This document shows, in pieces, positions 1 through 7,608 of a stretch of 46,356 bases of DNA (its first letter is position 1; each line of letters starts with the position of its first letter). A model generated the notes under the pieces. The model did no database searches, was not told the origin of the DNA, and was given only the letters and a program-made list of their open reading frames with translations. The position numbers and the translations under genes are program-made. This DNA is from Bacteroidales bacterium (lineage in GTDB: Bacteria > Bacteroidota > Bacteroidia > Bacteroidales > UBA932). The DNA lies in assembly GCA_017962165.1 (NCBI GenBank), contig JAGCVW010000027.1:1-46356 (forward strand). Reading direction: 5' to 3'.

Positions 1-1151
1 TCAAGCATGTCCATGGCCATCTGCAGGGCGGCGATACCGGTACGCTTGCCGATGCGGCACTGGAGCATGTAGAGGTGCTTGTCCTGGATGGTGAACTCGA
101 TGTCCTGCATGTCGTGGAAGTGCTCCTCCAGACGCTTGCGGATACCGTCGAGTTCCGCGTAAACCTCGGGCATGGCCTTTTCGAGGCTCTCGAGATGCTT
201 GTTATGGTCGGTCTTGGTAGCCTCGTTCAGAGGGTTGGGGGTACGGATACCGGCAACCACATCCTCGCCCTGGGCGTTGATGAGCCACTCGCCGTAGAAC
301 TTGTTGTCTCCGTTGGCAGGGTTGCGGCTGAAAGCGACACCCGTTGCGGAGGTAGCGCCCATGTTTCCGAATACCATCGACTGGACGTTGACTGCGGTTC
401 CCCAGTCATCGGGAATCTTCTCGATGCGGCGGTAAGCGATAGCACGCTTTCCGTTCCAGCTCTTGAAGACGCCGCCGATCGAGCCCCAAAGCTGGGCCTT
501 GGCATCGTCGGGGAATTCAACTCCAAGGACTTCCTTGATGCGGACCTTGAAGGCCTCGGCAAGTTCCTTGAGTTCCTCTGCGGTAATATCGGTGTCGAGC
601 TTGTAGCCCTTCTTCTCCTTGAGGTCGGCCATCATCCTGTCGAGCTGCTGGCGGATGCCCTGGCCGTCTTCGGGCTCGATACCCTCGGCCTTCTCCATGA
701 CGACGTCGGAGTACATCATGATAAGGCGGCGGTATGCGTCGTAGACGAAACGGGGGTTGCCGGTCTTCTCGATGAGGCCGGGGATGGTTGCTGAGCAAAG
801 ACCGATATTGAGGATGGTGTCCATCATACCGGGCATGGAACTGCGTGCGCCCGAGCGGCAGCTGACAAGAAGCGGGTTCTTGGGATCACCGAACTTCATG
901 CCCATAAGTTTCTCGGTCGCTGCAAGGGCCTCGGCGACTTCCGCCTTCAGCTCTTCGGAGTAACCGCCGCCGAGGGCGTAGTACTCTGCGCAGCATTCTG
1001 TAGTGATGGTGAAACCTGCGGGAACAGGCATTCCGAGCCTGCTCATCTCGGCAAGGTTCGCTCCCTTTCCACCAAGGAGCTCTCTCATAGCGCCATCGCC
1101 TTCGGCGGTCTTACCACCAAAGCGATAGACTCTCTTTTTTGTTTCTGCCAT
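1..1151 (-). CDS. ppdK: Pyruvate, phosphate dikinase, N-terminal part (runs off the left edge)
   Basis: The ATG is at 1149-1151 and about 383 codons lie in the window; the 3' end is outside. The translated start carries the family's N-terminal ATP-grasp signature: a Gly-Gly-Lys-Gly-Ala-Asn-Leu-Ala-Glu-Met stretch near residue 25, then Pro-Val-Pro-Ala-Gly-Phe-Thr-Ile-Thr-Thr. PPDK interconverts pyruvate, ATP and phosphate with PEP, AMP and pyrophosphate in the cytoplasm; the visible part is the nucleotide-binding domain, and the phosphohistidine and PEP domains would be to the left. The gene is preceded by about 200 non-coding bases holding a candidate promoter with a palindrome and a long inverted repeat, so its expression is probably controlled. 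The identity call is confident; regulation is inferred. Confidence 0.95.
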   Translation of the reverse strand, partial: MAETKKRVYRFGGKTAEGDGAMRELLGGKGANLAEMSRLGMPVPAGFTITTECCAEYYALGGGYSEELKAEVAEALAATEKLMGMKFGDPKNPLLVSCRSGARSSMPGMMDTILNIGLCSATIPGLIEKTGNPRFVYDAYRRLIMMYSDVVMEKAEGIEPEDGQGIRQQLDRMMADLKEKKGYKLDTDITAEELKELAEAFKVRIKEVLGVEFPDDAKAQLWGSIGGVFKSWNGKRAIAYRRIEKIPDDWGTAVNVQSMVFGNMGATSATGVAFSRNPANGDNKFYGEWLINAQGEDVVAGIRTPNPLNEATKTDHNKHLESLEKAMPEVYAELDGIRKRLEEHFHDMQDIEFTIQDKHLYMLQCRIGKRTGIAALQMAMDML

Positions 1152-1193
1152 AGTGTTTTAGTATAATTGTTTGTTTTAGTTTCTTTCAGTCCT

Positions 1194-1299
1194 TTTGAAA
1201 AGTGAGCTGCCCGAAAGCAGCCTTTACCCGGAATAGGGTCGCTGCCAGACGCGCAGCGTCGTCAAGCGATTGGCGCTTTCGGACAGCTCACTTTTCAAA
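1194..1299 (-). ncRNA. Structured ppdK leader, long inverted repeat (candidate cis-regulatory RNA)
   Basis: Arms at 1194-1217 and 1276-1299 are 24 bases each and complementary except at one position, which becomes a G-U pair in the minus-strand RNA. The 58 bases between them can form two further small hairpins: GACGC/GCGTC around 1248-1260 (extended by CCA/TGG) and ACCC/GGGT around 1226-1239 (extended by CAGC/GCTG). That suggests a three-way junction. It lies between the predicted ppdK start of transcription (about 1315) and the ATG. No poly-U tract follows the stem, so a simple terminator is less likely. A small mobile palindromic element is the main alternative; I see no target duplication. 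Confidence 0.5.
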
Positions 1300-1320
1300 C
1301 AATCTGTCAAAATTGGCGGA

Positions 1321-1352
1321 CGAATTTACAAATTATTTGGTTTAAAACCAAA
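1321..1352 (-). promoter_or_regulatory. Candidate ppdK promoter with embedded 19-bp palindrome
   Basis: On the minus strand TTTG (1349-1352) is followed after 20 bases by TAAATTCG (1321-1328), a one-mismatch form of the Bacteroidota -7 box TAnnTTTG. The perfect palindrome at 1335-1353 (9-base arms ATTTGGTTT/AAACCAAAT around one base) covers the -33 box and part of the spacer, so it could be an operator. Prediction only. Confidence 0.45.
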
Positions 1353-1355
1353 TAC

Positions 1356-2357
1356 TCAGCGGACCAGCGACTCCAGGATGCTGCCTATCGCCGGCTTCTG
1401 GCTCCAGGTCAGTTTTATCTGTTTTGTTTTTGTCGGATGGCCCAGCGGGAAGTACATGACGTCCTGCAGTATGAACTCAGCGTCCAGGTAGTCGAAATCG
1501 TCGTCGCGTATCTGGAAAATCACGCCCGGCACCTCGCCAAACAGCAGACGGACCACGTCAGATCCCGGGTAAGCGCGCCTGAGGTCCGACAGGTCGAGCG
1601 AAGCTCCCACTCCCTTGTAGGCCATCTTGTCGAGCGCGGCCATGAGTCCGCCGGCACCGACCGTTATGCCGCTTATGGCAATGCGGTCCTCGACCAGCTC
1701 ACGGACGACCTCATAGCAGTCCATCAGGTAGTCCGGATTGTCCACCTGGGGGCATGCGCCGCCCTTGATTCCGAGGGCCTGGGCGAGAAGCGAGCCGCCG
1801 AGACGGTACTCCTCAGTGTCGAAGGGCACGTAAACGATCCAGCTTTCGGGGTCGGGATTGAGGGTCGCGGGGATAGCGCGGCCTGCAGCCTGCGGCACCC
1901 TCATAGTGATTTCCGGTTCTCCATCTTCGCAGCTGATATCGCTGAAACCGATGTCAAGGATGTCGGCATATTCGCTTACCGCACGCACGCTCTCGTAGAG
2001 CGCGGACATGCTGCCTATTCCCTGCTCGCGCCAGCGCCATGACGCGTCGACGGAAAGTTCCGGAAGGGTGAAATGGCCGGCCGACCAGATTGCATCCGTC
2101 AGCACGCCGGCAAGGCATGCGCGGGCATACTGGGCCGCGAAGGGGAACTGCAACTCGCGCTGCGTCTTTTTCACCGCTTTGAGATAGGCCGCAATCTTGC
2201 CTTCGTCGAAATCGTAAGAGAGGATTGCCGGGTCGACTGTCTCATCGACTATGGGTTCGCCGTCCAGCGGGGGCCGATTGCGTCCGAGCATCTGGGCCGG
2301 AGTGAGATCTTCGGTCACGCCGTCGATGATAAAACGGGAATCGAATAGCTTATTCAT
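1356..2357 (-). CDS. Divergent solo PurL/AIR-synthase C-terminal-like protein
   Basis: 333 aa, ATG at 2355-2357. The middle and C-terminal parts follow the AIRS-C domain of FGAM synthase (PurL): Tyr-Arg-Leu-Gly-Gly-Ser-Leu-Leu-Ala-Gln around residue 185, then Gly-Ala-Gly-Gly-Leu-Met-Ala-Ala-Leu near 238-246, Gly-Val-Gly-Ala-Ser-Leu-Asp-Leu, and Leu-Leu-Phe-Gly-Glu-Val-Pro-Gly. PurL itself is about 740 or 1200-1300 aa, so this is a stand-alone fragment-sized protein with no ATP-binding N-terminal half and no glutaminase domain. The His-Asp that precedes the Asp-Gly-Gly loop in PurL is replaced by Ser-Gly-Ile-Thr. A role in purine synthesis is therefore not safe to assume. It is divergent from folC with only 36 bases between the ATGs. 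Confidence 0.55.
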   Translation of the reverse strand: MNKLFDSRFIIDGVTEDLTPAQMLGRNRPPLDGEPIVDETVDPAILSYDFDEGKIAAYLKAVKKTQRELQFPFAAQYARACLAGVLTDAIWSAGHFTLPELSVDASWRWREQGIGSMSALYESVRAVSEYADILDIGFSDISCEDGEPEITMRVPQAAGRAIPATLNPDPESWIVYVPFDTEEYRLGGSLLAQALGIKGGACPQVDNPDYLMDCYEVVRELVEDRIAISGITVGAGGLMAALDKMAYKGVGASLDLSDLRRAYPGSDVVRLLFGEVPGVIFQIRDDDFDYLDAEFILQDVMYFPLGHPTKTKQIKLTWSQKPAIGSILESLVR

Positions 2358-2370
2358 ACTAAATTCGTGT

Positions 2371-2387
2371 AAAAATAGCTATTTTTG
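2371..2387. promoter_or_regulatory. Palindromic divergent promoter region (PurL-like gene / folC)
   Basis: A perfect 16-bp palindrome AAAAATAGCTATTTTT occupies 2371-2386. Read rightwards it gives TATTTTTG (2380-2387), a full TAnnTTTG -7 box whose expected start of transcription falls on or next to the folC ATG at 2394. Read leftwards it gives TATTTTTA, a near-match 13 bases from the ATG of the PurL-like gene. No clear -33 box is visible on either side. Confidence 0.5.
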
Positions 2388-2393
2388 AGTTGT

Positions 2394-3662
2394 ATGCAAT
2401 ACGAAAAGAGGATTGAAGAGATTTTCGTGCGCCACCCGAGCGTGCAGGTCTCCGGTTTCAGCGGCCGGGCCTACAAAGCCGGCATCGATGGCATGCTCGC
2501 CTTCGACGCCGCCCTGGGCCACCCCTGGAAGTCTTTTCGCTGCATCCATGTAGCCGGCACCAACGGAAAGGGATCGGTCAGCTCCATGCTCGCCGCTTCC
2601 CTCGCCTCTACAGGCCTGCGAGTCGGGCTCTACACCTCCCCCCACCTCGTCGATTTCCGCGAACGCATCAAAATTGTCGGAGAGAGTTCTCCGATTCTAA
2701 TAAGCAAAGAAGAGGTTTTAGAGTTTTTGGACAAGTACGACAGGGAGATTGCGGAGCTGTCATTTTTCGAGATCACGACGGGGATGGCATTATGGTGGTT
2801 CGAAAGGCAGGCGGTCAACTTGGCGGTGATTGAGGTGGGACTGGGAGGAAGACTTGACAGCACAAATGTTATCACCCCGGAATTGTCGGTGATTACTAGC
2901 ATCGGCCTGGACCATTGCTCGATGTTGGGCGACACAAGGGCCGAAATAGCATACGAAAAGGCCGGAATTTTCAAGCCCGGCGTTCCTGCGCTCGTGTGGG
3001 GACACGACAGTGAAACTGATCCCGTGTTTGTCGGACATGCCCGCGAAGTCGGAGCGCAGTTGTACTTCGCAGACGAACTGGTCGGACCCGTCCACCTGGA
3101 CGGCATGGACCTTCGCGGAGAGTATCAGGATGTGAATGTCCGCACTGCGACGGCCGCGCTCAGGGTGCTCGGCGTGGAGCCGAATCCCGAAGCGATTCGG
3201 CATACCGCCGCGCTCACCGGCCTGCGCGGCCGCTGGGAAGTTCTGCGCACGCACCCGACGGTCATCTGCGACATCGGCCACAACCCGCCGGCCCTGGCGC
3301 AGAACTTCCGGCAGCTCGAAAAGGCAACCAACCTGATCATCGTATACGGCATCATGGCCGACAAGGCCCTGGACGACATCGCCCCGCTGATGCCCGCCCG
3401 CGCCCGGTATATCCTCTGCGCTCCCGACTCCCCGCGATCAATGCCGGTGGACGAACTATACTCCCGCCTCAGCGCCCTGCGTCCGGACCTTTCGCTCCGC
3501 ACCGCTCCCTCGGTAGCCGACGCCGTCCGCCTCGCCCTATCCCTCGCCTCCCCCGACTCCACCATCTACATCGGAGGAAGTACTTTCGTAGTAGCGGAGG
3601 CAATCGGCGACGGTAGTCTGTTCCGGGAGACGTGCCCACCCCCGGGCACGGGAAGGGGGTAG
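2394..3662 (+). CDS. folC: Folylpolyglutamate synthase / dihydrofolate synthase
   Basis: 422 aa from the ATG at 2394; an upstream in-frame TTG at 2385 lies inside the predicted -7 box and is rejected. Mur-ligase-type ATP-dependent enzyme that adds glutamate to dihydropteroate and/or folates in the cytoplasm. The P-loop Gly-Thr-Asn-Gly-Lys-Gly-Ser is at residues 55-61, followed by Tyr-Thr-Ser-Pro-His-Leu-Val near 78-84 and the family's Glu-Val-Gly-Leu-Gly-Gly-Arg-Leu-Asp-Ser-Thr-Asn block; the C-terminal domain contains Asp-Ile-Gly-His-Asn. Length is normal for FolC. It ends at a strong hairpin terminator. No tetrahydrofolate partner gene is adjacent; folD is 39 kb away in the window. Confidence 0.95.
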   Translation: MQYEKRIEEIFVRHPSVQVSGFSGRAYKAGIDGMLAFDAALGHPWKSFRCIHVAGTNGKGSVSSMLAASLASTGLRVGLYTSPHLVDFRERIKIVGESSPILISKEEVLEFLDKYDREIAELSFFEITTGMALWWFERQAVNLAVIEVGLGGRLDSTNVITPELSVITSIGLDHCSMLGDTRAEIAYEKAGIFKPGVPALVWGHDSETDPVFVGHAREVGAQLYFADELVGPVHLDGMDLRGEYQDVNVRTATAALRVLGVEPNPEAIRHTAALTGLRGRWEVLRTHPTVICDIGHNPPALAQNFRQLEKATNLIIVYGIMADKALDDIAPLMPARARYILCAPDSPRSMPVDELYSRLSALRPDLSLRTAPSVADAVRLALSLASPDSTIYIGGSTFVVAEAIGDGSLFRETCPPPGTGRG

Positions 3663-3678
3663 GCGTCCGTCCTACAAC

Positions 3679-3711
3679 AAAAAAGGCTGGCCATTTCTGG
3701 TCAGCCTTTTT
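3679..3711. terminator. Bidirectional intrinsic terminator
   Basis: GGCTGGCC and GGTCAGCC pair around a short ATTTCT loop (one G-T pair), with a run of A on the left and a run of T on the right. It lies between the convergent folC and OmpA-family genes and can serve both. Confidence 0.85.
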
Positions 3712-3727
3712 ATTGAGCTAATTCTAA

Positions 3728-4963
3728 TTAGTCCTCGGCGGGAGCTTCTTCCTCAGCAGGAGCCTCTTCTGCCTTGGCAGCCTCGATGACAACGGCCCTG
3801 TTGAGCTCGATGGTCACGAAGCGGTTCTTGGCGCTTTCGTCGATGATGATCTCGAACTGATCCTTCTCAAGACCGTACTTGTCGGTGAGGAGCTTCTGGA
3901 TGTAGTTCGCACGCTGCTTCTGGAGCTGCTTGTTGCGGCTCGCAGAACCGGTGTTGTGATCGGTGAGACCAGTGACGGTGAAGTGGATGTCCTTATCCTG
4001 CGAGAGCATGGTCTTGACGATGCGGTCGAAGTGCTCGAGCTCCTTGACGGAGAGGGTAGCCTGGCCGATCTCGAAGTAGACGATTGCAGGGGTCTCCATG
4101 AGGTTCTTCACGATAGCCTCGTTCTGAGCTGCGTTGGATGCGAGTTCCTCCTTGAGGGCCTCGTTCTCCTTAGCGGCCTCTTCCTGAGCTGCCTCAGCCT
4201 CTTCCTTCTCAGCTGCGAGCTGCTCTTTCTCAGCCTGTGCTGCTGCGAGAGCGGCGGCTGCCTCAGCTGCTGCAACTGCTGCAGGCATGAGGGCGTCTGC
4301 CTTGGTCTCCCAACCGGGCTGGTCGCCGAGCTTGTAGGAAACACCTACGGTAGCGATTCCGAGGAGGGAAATACCACTTGCTCCATGCTCGCCATCAACG
4401 AGGGATGCGTCCTTGATGATGATTCCAAGAGCATCGAGATCGAGGTCAAGCCTTTCGGTGAGACGGATCTTGTTGAGGAAACCGAGACCAACACCGAAGT
4501 TGAAGTGATGTCCCTTGGGGATGTATGCACCAGCGGAGAGGTAAGGGATGAACTGATACTTGCGGTCAGCGATATAGCCCTTGGTCTGGTTGGTGACATT
4601 CCACATGACGTCGCCATGGACGAAAATGAAAGGATATTCATCACCTGTTCCGGGAGCTGCGCTGTTCAGAATGCCGTTGAATCCGGCGCGGATTCCCCAC
4701 ATAGGATCGAGCCACTTACCGAAGTTGATGTCTGCTGCGATACCGCCGCCGACGGTCATCCCGTTACCCTGGATAAGGCTCTTGAAACCATTAGCGGAGT
4801 GGTTCCAACCAATTCCGCCACCAATGAACCAGTTGTCCTTGAACGAATTCGAGATGAACGAATCGGTAGGGCCTTTACCGGTCTCAGCCTCTGTTGCCTC
4901 CTGAGCGAAAGCGGAAGCGCCAGCGAGCAGGAGAGCTGCGAAAAGAAAAGCTTTAATTTTCAT
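3728..4963 (-). CDS. OmpA-family outer-membrane protein
   Basis: 411 aa. Signal peptide at residues 1-20 ending Ala-Phe-Ala|Gln. Residues about 40-212 are Gly/aromatic-rich and alternate like an outer-membrane beta-barrel. Residues 225-288 are Ala/Glu/Lys-rich and should form a coiled coil. Residues about 292-395 are the OmpA-type peptidoglycan-binding domain (Thr-Gly-Leu-Thr-Asp at 331-335, Arg at 351), followed by an acidic Pro/Ala/Glu tail. The layout matches abundant Bacteroidota OmpA proteins such as the P. gingivalis Pgm6/7 pair, which anchor the outer membrane to the wall. It has its own strong promoter and is monocistronic. The barrel is inferred from composition, not from a specific motif. 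Confidence 0.88.
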   Translation of the reverse strand: MKIKAFLFAALLLAGASAFAQEATEAETGKGPTDSFISNSFKDNWFIGGGIGWNHSANGFKSLIQGNGMTVGGGIAADINFGKWLDPMWGIRAGFNGILNSAAPGTGDEYPFIFVHGDVMWNVTNQTKGYIADRKYQFIPYLSAGAYIPKGHHFNFGVGLGFLNKIRLTERLDLDLDALGIIIKDASLVDGEHGASGISLLGIATVGVSYKLGDQPGWETKADALMPAAVAAAEAAAALAAAQAEKEQLAAEKEEAEAAQEEAAKENEALKEELASNAAQNEAIVKNLMETPAIVYFEIGQATLSVKELEHFDRIVKTMLSQDKDIHFTVTGLTDHNTGSASRNKQLQKQRANYIQKLLTDKYGLEKDQFEIIIDESAKNRFVTIELNRAVVIEAAKAEEAPAEEEAPAED

Positions 4964-5023
4964 AAGTTTTATTGATTTTGTTAACTATTTCTATCCAATA
5001 AATACACTACTGGTATCGAGCAG

Positions 5024-5054
5024 CAAAGATAGCCATAAAAATTGAATTGTCAAA
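5024..5054 (-). promoter_or_regulatory. Consensus promoter of the OmpA-family gene
   Basis: On the minus strand TTTG (5051-5054) and TATCTTTG (5024-5031) are separated by exactly 19 bases, the best match in this window to the Bacteroidota consensus. The -33 box overlaps the stop codon of the upstream batD/E gene (5050-5052). The expected leader is about 55 bases and AT-rich, without a Shine-Dalgarno sequence. Confidence 0.8.
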
Positions 5055-7608
5055 TAATTTCGATTTCTTTTTCGCCTATCCAGCCCTGACGCCAGTCCGC
5101 GAGCTCGATGTTGTTCCACGAGCCCATGGAATCCAGGACCTTCACCTTCGTCCCTTCGTGGAGTATGAACAGGTCTGTTCCGGAATTACTGTCAGGGGCG
5201 CTGCGGGCCACGCAAACGGGTGATACCACTATCGCGGAGGATTTTGCAAGGTACTCTGAACGCAGCTTCAGGGAGAAGCCCAGACACATCAGCGCGAGCA
5301 GCAGAGCGGCCAGACCGGTAAAGAAACCCGTCTTGCGGGCAGCGGAGCGGCGGCCGAGCAGGAAGAGGAGAAGCAGGCCCAGGGCGAGGGCGAGCAGCAC
5401 GAGGAACAGGACCGCCCAGACGTTGGCGGCGAGGCCGCCGCGGAGCGCCCGTATCCACCCCTTCACAAAGAACTCCGGAACGGAATCGATCCTGTCCTTG
5501 AGGAAGGTCCGGGCGAATTCCAGATTGTATTTCGCGTCGGCATATGAGGGATCGCATTTCAGGGCCCTTTCGTAATAGAGTATCGCGTGGGCAAGGTCGC
5601 CCTCCTTAAAACATGCCGAACCCAGGTTCGTATAGAGCGGTGCGCTCTCCATGCCTTCCGCCACAACGGCCTCCCATGCAGAACGGGCTGCAGCCCAGTC
5701 GCCGGCGGCATAGGCCTCAACGCCTGCCTGCCAGGATTCCTGAGCGGGAGCCTGGGCATGCGTCGCAGGCACGAAGAGCAGAAGGGCGAGCAGGGCGGCG
5801 GCGCCGCGGGGCGAGCGCCCGCGCTTCTTCACTGAATCATCTATCGCGGAAATCACTTCAAGAGCTGATTTATAATGTGCGTCCATGGCTTCGAAACCGG
5901 AATCTGGAGCGTAGCGGGCGAACTCGCAGGCATCAAGAAGGCCGATGAACTCATCGACATCCGCCTGACGGACTCCGGCAGACAAAAGGCTGGCGGAAAT
6001 AGTTTCCTTGTCCTGTTCCGAGGCCTCTATTCCGAACTTGTCGGCCACAAAGCCAAGGAGGGCGCGGTGCAGTTCCTCATAGAAAGCCGTGTAGAGTTTG
6101 TCCTCGAGGAAGGCGCCGGCCCGGGCAAGACGCGTGCGCGCCATCTTTGATGCGCCGCGCTTGCGTTCGCCGGCGATGTCGGCCCGCAGGGCCGCCATTT
6201 TCCTCAACCCGAGCCACAGCGCCAGCGCTCCAAGCACCAGCACCGCCAGTATGATAAAGAACGGCGTGGAACAGACAAAGAATGAGCCCGCCTTGCGCAA
6301 ACCCGGATCTCCGGTCGCTATGTACCTGATATCCGTCCCGAGATTACGGACGTCCCTGCCAGCCACTCCGGAGAACACCTGCGAAGGACCGCCTGAAGGC
6401 TGGAGGTCAGACTCCGAGCGAGAGACCTTGACGGGAATCGGCTCCCCGGCCACTGTCACATAGCGACCGGCCGATATATCGTAGTAGCTGAATTCTACGG
6501 GAGGAATCACGAAATCGCCGTAGTGGCGAGGGATGAACGGGTATTCGAACACCCTTGCCCCGTCCTTGTCGGAAGACTTCACATCGTATACCTCGAAATC
6601 CGGTGGGAAGTTTACCTTAGGGGCCTGCACCAGCGCGAGGTTGCCCTTGCCGGTAACCGTCACGACCAGCGACGAAGCGTCATGGGTAGCCAGCGAATCG
6701 CGTGCGACCATGGCCCTGACGGAGAACTTGCCCACTCCCCCGCAGAAGGACTCCGGCCGGGGTTCGGGAAGCGGACTTACATGGATGGTAGTCGCCTTGG
6801 TCGAGACTCTCTTGCGTATGGAGCTGTAATCATCCTGGAAGAAGCTGTCGAAGATACTGCTTGCGGAGGAACGGTTGCGCACTCGAAGCACGCACACGAG
6901 TTCGGCCGGATCTATCACCAGGTCGCCGCTCTGCTGCGGGATGAGCGTATAGCTGCGTATTGTCGCGACATTGTAGATGGCATCGCCGAGAGTCTCGCGG
7001 CGGAACTGTATCTCTGACGGTGCGGCCGCCACCTGACTCCAGAATCCGTCGAAAGAGGGCACTCTGAAGTCTTCGTACCCGACTATGTTAACCCTTTGGT
7101 AAAGGCGTATCGAAGCGGTGAAAGGCTCTCCGAGCACGACATTGCGGCTGCTCACCTCGAGCCTCATGAAAAGGTCTTCCCCTGAAACGGAATAGGCATT
7201 CTGCTGGGATGGGATTGACGATGCGGAAGCCGCGCCGCTCTTTACCACCTTTACCGTAGGCGAGGACGAATTCACGGTCTTCCCGCCTATCTTGGCGGTA
7301 GCGGCCGGCAGAGTAAACGAACCCTCTTTACGGGGCATCAGGACATAGGTATAGGACGTCTGGGTTGATCTGGTCGTTTTGCCGTTTACTATGGAAATTG
7401 AACTGCTCGAGCCGGTCTGCGGGCCCCAGACGAGCTGGAAGTCCGCCGGGCACTGCCAGTCGAAAGACGAAGGCTTGCTTCCCTCCACCACGAACACGAG
7501 GTTGAACTGCTCGTCGAGCGCCACGGCCGATGGCACCTGCACGCTTATCTGGGCGCGGGCGAAGGCCGCGGCCGCAAACAGCATAATAGCGGTTAGTATC
7601 TTTTTCAT
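5050..7608 (-). CDS. batD: BatD-BatE fusion protein of the Bat aerotolerance operon
   Basis: 852 aa from the ATG at 7606-7608, which shares its A with the batC stop (TGATG); in-frame TTG/GTG codons just upstream are less likely starts. Residues 1-20 are a signal peptide; to about 430 is a BatD-type beta-rich periplasmic region; a membrane segment at about 442-470; then a cytoplasmic region to 598. Residues about 600-620 form a second, complete signal-peptide-like segment (Lys-Lys-Arg-Gly-Arg, hydrophobic core, Ala-Thr-His-Ala|Gln). It is followed by TPR units (about 624-700), two membrane helices (about 728-752 and 760-780) and a small SH3-like end, which is the layout of BatE. In other Bacteroidota BatD and BatE are separate proteins. 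The Bat complex is linked to oxygen tolerance and envelope integrity; its biochemistry is not settled. Confidence 0.88.
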   Translation of the reverse strand: MKKILTAIMLFAAAAFARAQISVQVPSAVALDEQFNLVFVVEGSKPSSFDWQCPADFQLVWGPQTGSSSSISIVNGKTTRSTQTSYTYVLMPRKEGSFTLPAATAKIGGKTVNSSSPTVKVVKSGAASASSIPSQQNAYSVSGEDLFMRLEVSSRNVVLGEPFTASIRLYQRVNIVGYEDFRVPSFDGFWSQVAAAPSEIQFRRETLGDAIYNVATIRSYTLIPQQSGDLVIDPAELVCVLRVRNRSSASSIFDSFFQDDYSSIRKRVSTKATTIHVSPLPEPRPESFCGGVGKFSVRAMVARDSLATHDASSLVVTVTGKGNLALVQAPKVNFPPDFEVYDVKSSDKDGARVFEYPFIPRHYGDFVIPPVEFSYYDISAGRYVTVAGEPIPVKVSRSESDLQPSGGPSQVFSGVAGRDVRNLGTDIRYIATGDPGLRKAGSFFVCSTPFFIILAVLVLGALALWLGLRKMAALRADIAGERKRGASKMARTRLARAGAFLEDKLYTAFYEELHRALLGFVADKFGIEASEQDKETISASLLSAGVRQADVDEFIGLLDACEFARYAPDSGFEAMDAHYKSALEVISAIDDSVKKRGRSPRGAAALLALLLFVPATHAQAPAQESWQAGVEAYAAGDWAAARSAWEAVVAEGMESAPLYTNLGSACFKEGDLAHAILYYERALKCDPSYADAKYNLEFARTFLKDRIDSVPEFFVKGWIRALRGGLAANVWAVLFLVLLALALGLLLLFLLGRRSAARKTGFFTGLAALLLALMCLGFSLKLRSEYLAKSSAIVVSPVCVARSAPDSNSGTDLFILHEGTKVKVLDSMGSWNNIELADWRQGWIGEKEIEII

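Noticed and set aside
1194-1299. Intrinsic terminator of the PurL-like gene
   Set aside because: The stem is far longer than needed, has a 58-base interior and is not followed by a T run in the transcribed direction.
3679-3711. Member of the REP-like family
   Set aside because: Its A/T flanks recall the element A spacer, but the stem differs and an ordinary two-way terminator explains it fully.
3956-4975. 339-aa plus-strand frame opposite the OmpA-family gene
   Set aside because: Shadow of the Ala/Glu-rich coiled-coil codons; no start signal or motif.
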